This document shows, in pieces, positions 1 through 3,968 of a DNA stretch of 6,656 bases. Where the stretch lies: positions 1 through 6,656 of the forward strand of contig JAOZRP010000130.1 in NCBI GenBank assembly GCA_029940125.1, read 5' to 3'. Each line of letters opens with the position of its first letter. Within the stretch, counting starts at the first letter, position 1. The position numbers and the translations under genes are program-made. This DNA comes from a bacterium. Lineage in GTDB: Bacteria > Desulfobacterota > Anaeroferrophillalia > Anaeroferrophillales > Anaeroferrophillaceae. The notes beneath the pieces were generated by a model, which worked only from the letters and a program-made list of their open reading frames with translations, was not told the DNA's origin and did not search any database.

Positions 1-199
1 ACCGAGGAGGGGGAATACATATATTAAAAATCGATTTGGGTGCGCAGCCCGAAGATAGAAACATCGTCCGCGTCGCTGTTGCCGGTCGCCTCGGAGCCGG
101 CCATGGACGGCCGGCGAGAATGAGCGAGAGCTATGCCGGAACATCCTGATACCCTGATTTGGGTTGCGGGGACCAAACCTACCTTAGATAAGGAAACAC
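1..199. other. Non-coding, GC-rich region with potential RNA structure upstream of the small ORF
   Basis: No recognisable gene lies here. A strong Shine-Dalgarno-like GAGGAGGGGG at 4-13 has no ATG, GTG or TTG at a normal distance; the nearest is TTG at 36. The most prominent structure is a hairpin with stem GCCGGCC (96-102), loop ATGGAC and stem GGCCGGC (109-115). It can be extended by CTC (90-92) with GAG (116-118) across a three-base bulge. Smaller potential hairpins occur around 38-50 and 51-68. Reading frame 3 is open from the left edge to a TGA at 147-149, but its peptide resembles nothing I know, and frame 1 is also open over much of the stretch. I recognise no tRNA, SRP RNA, 6S RNA or riboswitch consensus. 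It may be a 5' leader, a small RNA or the decayed end of a gene. Confidence 0.4.
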
Positions 200-295
200 A
201 TGAATTTTACCTCGTTGATTTCACCCATTATTATCGTTGTCATTGTCGCTTTTCTCGCTTACCGCCTGTTTAAAGGCGGCGGCTGAGGGTGTTAG
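200..295 (+). CDS. Candidate 31-residue single-pass membrane selenoprotein (TGA at 284-286 read as Sec)
   Basis: The ATG at 200 follows AAGGAAA (190-196), a good ribosome binding site. The conventional reading gives 28 residues ending at TGA 284-286. Residues 6-21 are almost wholly hydrophobic (LISPIIIVVIVAFLAY), then come Arg22, Lys25 and three glycines. If TGA is decoded as selenocysteine, the frame continues Gly-Cys and stops at TAG 293-295, giving a tail GGG-Sec-Gly-Cys. The positive residues after the span predict that this tail faces the cytoplasm. A hairpin with bacterial SECIS geometry starts nine bases after the TGA. The design, one membrane span plus a glycine-rich tail with Sec near the end, resembles eukaryotic SelK/SelS and the FeoB-associated Cys-rich membrane proteins. 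This is architectural resemblance only; I recognise no family. The next gene encodes thioredoxin, a plausible redox partner. If TGA is a true stop, this is an ordinary 28-residue membrane peptide (200-286). No selenocysteine machinery is visible in the window. Confidence 0.5.
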
Positions 296-319
296 GCAGC
301 CTGTCAGGCTGCGGAAACC
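287..319 (+). promoter_or_regulatory. Putative bacterial SECIS hairpin directly after the in-frame TGA
   Basis: The core is a perfect 7-bp stem, GCAGCCT (296-302) with AGGCTGC (306-312), closing a three-base loop GTC (303-305). A lower helix can form from GGT (288-290) with ACC (317-319) and TT (292-293) with AA (315-316), with G291 bulged and a small AG/GG internal loop. Sixteen bases separate the TGA from the apical loop, and the first loop base is G. Bacterial SECIS elements known from formate dehydrogenase genes have a short stem-loop about 16-37 bases after UGA with a G in the first two loop positions, so the geometry fits. No T-run follows, which argues against a rho-independent terminator. 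SelB recognition is inferred, not shown. Confidence 0.5.
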
Positions 320-348
320 AGGCAAAAACCTGAAACGGGGGAAGCCCC
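319..348 (+). other. Two short tandem hairpins in the leader region before trx
   Basis: Immediately after the putative SECIS stem come CAGG (319-322) with CCTG (329-332) around an A-rich six-base loop, then GGGG (337-340) with CCCC (345-348) around GAAG. The linkers are A-rich (GAAAC and AAAACC). Together with the 296-312 stem they form three hairpins in a row. I match them to no known riboswitch. Four-base stems are weak and may be chance. The remainder of the leader to 460 (349-460) shows no other feature I can support. Confidence 0.3.
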
Positions 349-473
349 AAAACCGATGGTCAGCAACAAACTTCTGATGCCGCGACATCCCCAAAGCGGG
401 TCGAAGTGAAATTCATAAAAAGAAACCTGTAAGAAAATCCATACGTATCTATACCCATAAAGGAGGAAGATCA

Positions 474-803
474 ATGTCAGCTGAACTTATCGGACACTTG
501 AATGATGACAATTTCGCCACTGAAATCGAACAATCTGAAGTCCCGGTTCTCATAGATTTCTATGCCACCTGGTGTGGACCATGCACGGCCATGGCCCCGG
601 TCCTGGAAGAGTTTGCCCGGGAGCAGGAAGGCAAAGTCAAGGTTTTTAAAATCAATGTTGATGAAAATCCCAAAACCCCGGCAAAATACGGGGTTCGCGG
701 CATCCCAACCCTCATTCTTTTTTCCAAGGGGAAAGAGGCAAATAAAATCGTTGGCATGACCCCCAAGGATCACCTGGAAAAAATGCTGGAAAACGTTTCC
801 TAG
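474..803 (+). CDS. trxA: Thioredoxin (TrxA-type, cytoplasmic)
   Basis: This is a 109-residue single-domain thioredoxin, the usual family length, with no signal peptide, so it is cytoplasmic. It reduces protein disulfides using electrons normally supplied by thioredoxin reductase. The active site WCGPC is at residues 33-37 (Cys34 and Cys37). Asp28 matches the buried aspartate that assists Cys37, Lys59 its usual partner, and Ile77-Pro78-Thr79 carries the cis-proline next to the active site. Gly94 in the VGM segment matches the conserved glycine of the substrate-binding surface. The start is fixed by a strong AGGAGG at 461-466, seven bases before the ATG. The gene lies downstream of the small membrane ORF and upstream of a TlpA-like lipoprotein, forming a redox neighbourhood. 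No thioredoxin reductase gene is in the window. I saw no convincing sigma-70 promoter. Confidence 0.95.
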   Translation: MSAELIGHLNDDNFATEIEQSEVPVLIDFYATWCGPCTAMAPVLEEFAREQEGKVKVFKINVDENPKTPAKYGVRGIPTLILFSKGKEANKIVGMTPKDHLEKMLENVS

Positions 804-998
804 GGGGCAGCAGCAAAAGGTTTCTATCCGGATCCGGCTGGCTGATGATCGTGGATCAACCCCACATGCCGCCGGAACCACAATATCAACGGGCAAAAAC
901 GATGCCCCGTCGCGCTGGAAACGGTAAAAATTTGCAATCCTGGTAAGATCAACCCTTTTGCGTGCCGGAAAGCTGTTCATTAAGGAGAGAAAGCGCTC
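804..998. other. Intergenic gap between thioredoxin and the TlpA-like gene
   Basis: This 195-base gap contains a perfect palindrome CCGGATCCGG (828-837) and a modest hairpin, ACGGG (889-893) with CCCGT (906-910) plus a C894-G904 pair. Neither is followed by a T-run, so I see no rho-independent terminator. At its end AAGGAG (982-987) serves as ribosome binding site for the next gene, 11 bases before the ATG. I see no promoter I can defend. The wide spacing leaves open whether the two redox genes share a transcript. Confidence 0.5.
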
Positions 999-1532
999 AT
1001 GTCTGCCACAAAAACCAGATTCAGCACCTACCTGAAAATTTTCGTTTTGGGCTTTATCCTCTGCGGGTTGATTTCCTGTGGCGACTCATCGGGGCCAAAA
1101 GGAAAAAAAGGGAAAACCGCGCCGGATTTTTCCCTGACTTCTCTGGACGGCAAAAAGATAACCCGGGATTCACTCAAGGGAAAAGTTGTCATCCTTGATT
1201 TTTGGGCTACCTGGTGCCCCCCCTGCCGGGCGGCCATTCCCCACCTGGTGGAACTGCATAAAAAATATCATGATCAGGGACTGGTTATTGTGGGCATCAG
1301 TCTCGACCGGGGCGGAAAAGACGAGGTATCTGATTTCGCCGAACGCAATCACATTGATTACGACCTGGTTATGGGAATCAACAACGCTATCCTGAAAGAT
1401 TTCGGTGAAGTTAGCTCTATTCCAACCATCATCATCCTGAATCAGCAGTCTGAAATCCTCTTCAAAGCCGTAGGCTACAATGCGGAAATTGCCAAAACCA
1501 TCGATGAAACCGTTGCTAAACTGCTGCAGTAG
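999..1532 (+). CDS. TlpA/ResA-family thiol-disulfide oxidoreductase, predicted lipoprotein
   Basis: A 177-residue thioredoxin-fold protein predicted to be exported and lipid-anchored. The N-terminus has basic residues (Lys5, Arg7, Lys13), a hydrophobic stretch at about 14-26 and a lipobox L-I-S-C with the lipidated cysteine at residue 27. Gly28 at +2 does not mark inner-membrane retention by the E. coli Asp rule. A Lys/Gly-rich linker (33-39) leads into the fold: APDFSL at 41-46, DFWATWCPPC with the CPPC motif at 73-76, VGISLD at 98-103, and the cis-proline segment SIPT at 140-143 (Pro142). The family reduces disulfides outside the inner membrane, for example during cytochrome c maturation, and needs a membrane electron donor such as CcdA or DsbD, not seen here. 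No cytochrome biogenesis gene is adjacent, so the substrate is unknown. A peroxiredoxin is unlikely because of the CPPC motif. It follows thioredoxin by 195 bases. Confidence 0.9.
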   Translation: MSATKTRFSTYLKIFVLGFILCGLISCGDSSGPKGKKGKTAPDFSLTSLDGKKITRDSLKGKVVILDFWATWCPPCRAAIPHLVELHKKYHDQGLVIVGISLDRGGKDEVSDFAERNHIDYDLVMGINNAILKDFGEVSSIPTIIILNQQSEILFKAVGYNAEIAKTIDETVAKLLQ

Positions 1533-1595
1533 CGTTCATCCGAAAACGTTTATTTTCCGGTGAACGATTTCAGCGCTCAACAGTCAGCGTTCAGC
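1533..1595. repeat. Composite intergenic repeat, copy 1: hairpin plus four TCAGC heptads
   Basis: The hairpin arms CGTTCATCCGAAAA (1533-1546) and TTTTCCGGTGAACG (1553-1566) pair around a six-base loop with one G-T wobble and one C-C mismatch. Four 7-base units follow directly: TTTCAGC (1568-1574), GCTCAAC (1575-1581), AGTCAGC (1582-1588) and GTTCAGC (1589-1595). The same arrangement recurs after glyS at 3793-3854. No T-run follows the hairpin, so it is not a classical terminator. The rest of the gap (1596-1710) shows nothing I can name. The ribosome binding site of glyS, GAGGA at 1711-1715, closes it. Confidence 0.65.
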
Positions 1596-1724
1596 AATGG
1601 ACCATAGGGCCTCGTGAAACATCGCCTGTAAAAGTAAAGGTTTTGTCATCGTTGAGCGGCGGCCAAGAGATCATCGCTTCATTCAGGAAAGAATAAAGAT
1701 ATCCTAAACCGAGGAAATACTCAT

Positions 1725-3785
1725 ATGTCGCAAGATTTTTTACTGGAAATCGGTACCGAGGAAATACCGGCAGGATTTCTCACCCGGGCTTTCCAAAACC
1801 TGCCCCGCCAACTGGCTGACTTATTGTCCTATCACCGGCTGGCCCATGAGGGCATTAAAGTCATGGGCACCCCCCGCCGGCTGGCCCTCTATGCAACCAA
1901 CCTGGTCGACCGCCAGGAAGACCGCGTCATTGAAAAGCTGGGGCCTTCCAGGCAGGTTGCCTACGACGCCGAAGGAAAGCCAACCAAGGCGGCCATCGGT
2001 TTCGCCCGGGGGCAGAAAGCCTCCCTGGAGGATCTTGAAATCATCGCCACGGAAAAAGGCGAGTATCTGGGGATCAGGAAAAAAGAAGTCGGCCGTCGCA
2101 GCATCGACATTCTCGCCGAAGTTCTTCCCGGCTTCATCCAGAACATTCCTTTCCAGAAATCCATGCGCTGGCAGGACTTCGACCTGCGCTTCGCCCGGCC
2201 GATTCACTGGCTGCTGGCCCTGCTGGGCCGGGAAGTCATTCCTTTCAGCCTGGAAGGACTGACCTCGGGAAACCTTTCCTGCGGCCACCGGTTCATGGCC
2301 CCTGAATCTTTTACCGTCGAAGAGCCGGCATCCTACCAGGATCTCTGTCGGAAAGCGAACGTCATTGTCGACCAGGATGAACGCCGGGACATGATCCGGA
2401 AGCAGCTGCTTGACATTGAGAAAGAAGTGGGGGGAACCGTCATTGAAGATGAAGAACTGCTGGAAACGGTTGCCAACCTGGTGGAATTTCCCTCGGCGGC
2501 CTGCGGCTCCTTCGAACTGGAATTTCTCGAACTGCCGGAAGAGGTTCTGATTACGGCCATGCGCCACCACCAGAAATATTTCAGCCTTCGCGACGCCGGG
2601 GGGAAGTTGATGCCCAACTTCATCACCATCAACAACACCCTGGCCCGCGACCCCGGCCTGGTTGTGGCCGGCAACGAGCGGGTGCTGCGGGCCCGGCTCA
2701 GCGACGCGCAGTTTTTCTACCGCGAAGACTTGAAGGTGCCGCTGGAAACCTTTGTCGAACGGCTGAAAAATGTCGTCTTCCAGACCAAGCTGGGAACTTC
2801 TTATGAGAAGATGATCAGGTTCAGGACCCTGGCAACGGAGCTGGCCGAGAAACTCAGCCCGGCCAAAAAAGAGAAGGTAAGTCGAACCGCCCTGCTCTGC
2901 AAGGCCGATCTGGAAAGCAGCATGGTCGGTGAATTTGCCGACCTGCAGGGAGTCATGGGGCGGGAATACGCCAAGGCCTCCGGCGAGGATCCCGACGTCA
3001 GCCGGGGTATTTATGAACACTACCTGCCCACCGCGGCCGGCGGCAGCCTGCCTACCGACGACTGCGGCGCCCTGGTCAGCATCGCCGACAAGATTGACAC
3101 CATTGTCGGCTGCTTCGGCATCGGCCTGACGCCCACCGGCGGTGCCGATCCCTATGCCCTGCGGCGCCAGGCATTGGGAATTATTCATATCATTCTCGAC
3201 CGCCGCTACGACCTTAACCTGGCGGAACTGGTGGACAGGGCGCTGGAACTGCTGGCCGCCAAAATTGACCGCCAGCCTGAAGAAGTCAAAGCCGAAGTTC
3301 TGGATTTCATCAAGGGGAGATTCCTCAACAACCTGACGGCCAGGGGCATCCCCGCCGGGGTGGTCGAGGGCGTGCTGGCCACCGGCTTCGATCAACTGCT
3401 GGAAGCCAGCCACAAAATTGAGGCCCTGGAGACCTTCCGTCACCGGGACGACTTTGAACTGCTGCTGGTGGCCTTCAAGCGGGTGATGAACATTATCAAG
3501 GGCGCCGGCGAACAGCAGATATCTCCCGAACTATTGGGTGACGAGGCTGAAAAACAGCTCTATGAAAAGTTGAGCCAGGTGGCCGATTCCTGCCGCCAGG
3601 CCATTGAAGCAAAGAACTACCTGCAGGCCCTGGAAACCATGGCGGAACTGAAGCCGGCGGTAGACAACTTCTTTGACCAGGTCATGGTCATGGTTGAAGA
3701 CGAGGCGGTCAAGAACAACCGCGTGGCCCTGCTGCAGGCCATTGCGGCGCTGTTCAAACAGGTGGCTGACTTTTCCAAGCTTTAA
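1725..3785 (+). CDS. glyS: Glycyl-tRNA synthetase, beta subunit
   Basis: 686 residues, close to the 689 of E. coli GlyS. It forms the alpha2-beta2 class II enzyme that charges tRNA-Gly: the alpha subunit (GlyQ) holds the catalytic core, and the beta subunit is needed for tRNA binding and activity. Family signatures run in order: FLLEIGTEEIP near the N-terminus, FQKSMRW around 143-149, MRHHQKYF at 279-286, NERVLRARLSDAQFF from 317, KADLESSMVGEF from 393, DPYALRRQALG from 475, and a C-terminal DALR-type anticodon-binding region ending with VDNFFDQVMVM and a helical tail. The start ATG is preceded by GAGGA (1711-1715) at nine bases. The usual partner glyQ is not immediately upstream; a TlpA-like gene and a repeat lie there instead. 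This is beta subunit only, not a GlyQS fusion. The coding frame is intact. Confidence 0.97.
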   Translation: MSQDFLLEIGTEEIPAGFLTRAFQNLPRQLADLLSYHRLAHEGIKVMGTPRRLALYATNLVDRQEDRVIEKLGPSRQVAYDAEGKPTKAAIGFARGQKASLEDLEIIATEKGEYLGIRKKEVGRRSIDILAEVLPGFIQNIPFQKSMRWQDFDLRFARPIHWLLALLGREVIPFSLEGLTSGNLSCGHRFMAPESFTVEEPASYQDLCRKANVIVDQDERRDMIRKQLLDIEKEVGGTVIEDEELLETVANLVEFPSAACGSFELEFLELPEEVLITAMRHHQKYFSLRDAGGKLMPNFITINNTLARDPGLVVAGNERVLRARLSDAQFFYREDLKVPLETFVERLKNVVFQTKLGTSYEKMIRFRTLATELAEKLSPAKKEKVSRTALLCKADLESSMVGEFADLQGVMGREYAKASGEDPDVSRGIYEHYLPTAAGGSLPTDDCGALVSIADKIDTIVGCFGIGLTPTGGADPYALRRQALGIIHIILDRRYDLNLAELVDRALELLAAKIDRQPEEVKAEVLDFIKGRFLNNLTARGIPAGVVEGVLATGFDQLLEASHKIEALETFRHRDDFELLLVAFKRVMNIIKGAGEQQISPELLGDEAEKQLYEKLSQVADSCRQAIEAKNYLQALETMAELKPAVDNFFDQVMVMVEDEAVKNNRVALLQAIAALFKQVADFSKL

Positions 3786-3792
3786 AACTCAA

Positions 3793-3854
3793 GTTCAGCG
3801 GAAAAGTTCATCTTTCCGCTGAACGCTTTCAGCAATCAGCCTTCAGCTTTCAGT
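3793..3854. repeat. Composite intergenic repeat, copy 2: perfect 12-bp hairpin plus four TCAGC heptads
   Basis: GTTCAGCGGAAA (3793-3804) and TTTCCGCTGAAC (3813-3824) are perfect inverted repeats around an eight-base loop. After CG come 7-base units TTTCAGC (3827-3833), AATCAGC (3834-3840), CTTCAGC (3841-3847) and TTTCAGT (3848-3854). From the right hairpin arm through the first unit this copy matches copy 1 (before glyS) at nearly every base. It begins seven bases after the glyS stop. The lack of a T-run makes an intrinsic terminator unlikely, although the hairpin could stabilise the glyS mRNA 3' end. Confidence 0.7.
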
Positions 3855-3911
3855 AAAACATTGAAAAAAACAACCTGTTAAGCTCAAAGCTCGAGGCTGA
3901 TAGTTAACTGC

Positions 3912-3939
3912 TCATCCGAAAGCAGTAGTTTTCGGATGA
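3912..3939. repeat. Hairpin in the ppdK leader related to the composite repeats
   Basis: TCATCCGAAA (3912-3921) and TTTCGGATGA (3930-3939) form a perfect 10-bp inverted repeat with an eight-base loop. The left arm is identical to ten bases of the left arm of copy 1 (1536-1545). It ends 16 bases before the ppdK ribosome binding site, so it lies in the leader if transcription starts upstream. It has no T-run. The in-frame ATG at 3936 is inside the right arm and lacks a ribosome binding site. Confidence 0.6.
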
Positions 3940-3955
3940 AAACCAAAGATATTGC

Positions 3956-3962
3956 GAGGAGG
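3956..3962 (+). promoter_or_regulatory. Ribosome binding site that sets the ppdK start
   Basis: GAGGAGG lies six bases before the ATG at 3969. The upstream in-frame ATG at 3936 sits in a hairpin arm without such a site, and the 11 residues it would add do not look like the conserved N-terminus. The start at 3969 is therefore preferred. Confidence 0.85.
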
Positions 3963-3968
3963 CTTTTG

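Noticed and set aside
1..199. A tRNA-Sec gene (selC) next to the candidate selenoprotein
   Set aside because: No TTCAA/TTCGA T-loop, anticodon arm or long variable arm could be found on inspection.
133..273. A 46-codon frame-1 ORF overlapping the small membrane ORF
   Set aside because: It has only a weak GAGCGAGAG-like site, no recognisable motif, and conflicts with the better-started frame-2 ORF at 200. It is not fully excluded.
296..312. The hairpin after the small ORF as a rho-independent terminator
   Set aside because: The bases following the stem are GGAAACC with no T-run.
311..400. A c-di-GMP, cobalamin or fluoride riboswitch before trx
   Set aside because: A few short strings look similar (GGCAAA, CTGATG), but the conserved core sequences and stem order of these families are absent.
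847..948. A short ORF of 33 codons in the trx to tlpA gap
   Set aside because: No ribosome binding site and no recognisable composition or motif.
1821..3443. A 540-residue open frame on the minus strand inside glyS
   Set aside because: It lies wholly antisense to a certain glyS, its peptide is low-complexity in Gly, Gln and Phe with no motif, and GC-biased codon positions readily create such mirrors.
3793..3824. The perfect 12-bp hairpin after glyS as a terminator
   Set aside because: It is followed by GCTTTCAGC, not a T-run, and it belongs to a repeat also found before glyS.
3861..3889. A sigma-70 promoter for ppdK starting with TTGAAA at 3861
   Set aside because: No acceptable -10 hexamer occurs at 16-18 bases downstream.
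3936..3968. Upstream in-frame ATG giving an 896-residue PpdK
   Set aside because: It lies in a hairpin arm with no ribosome binding site; the ATG at 3969 has an ideal GAGGAGG six bases away.
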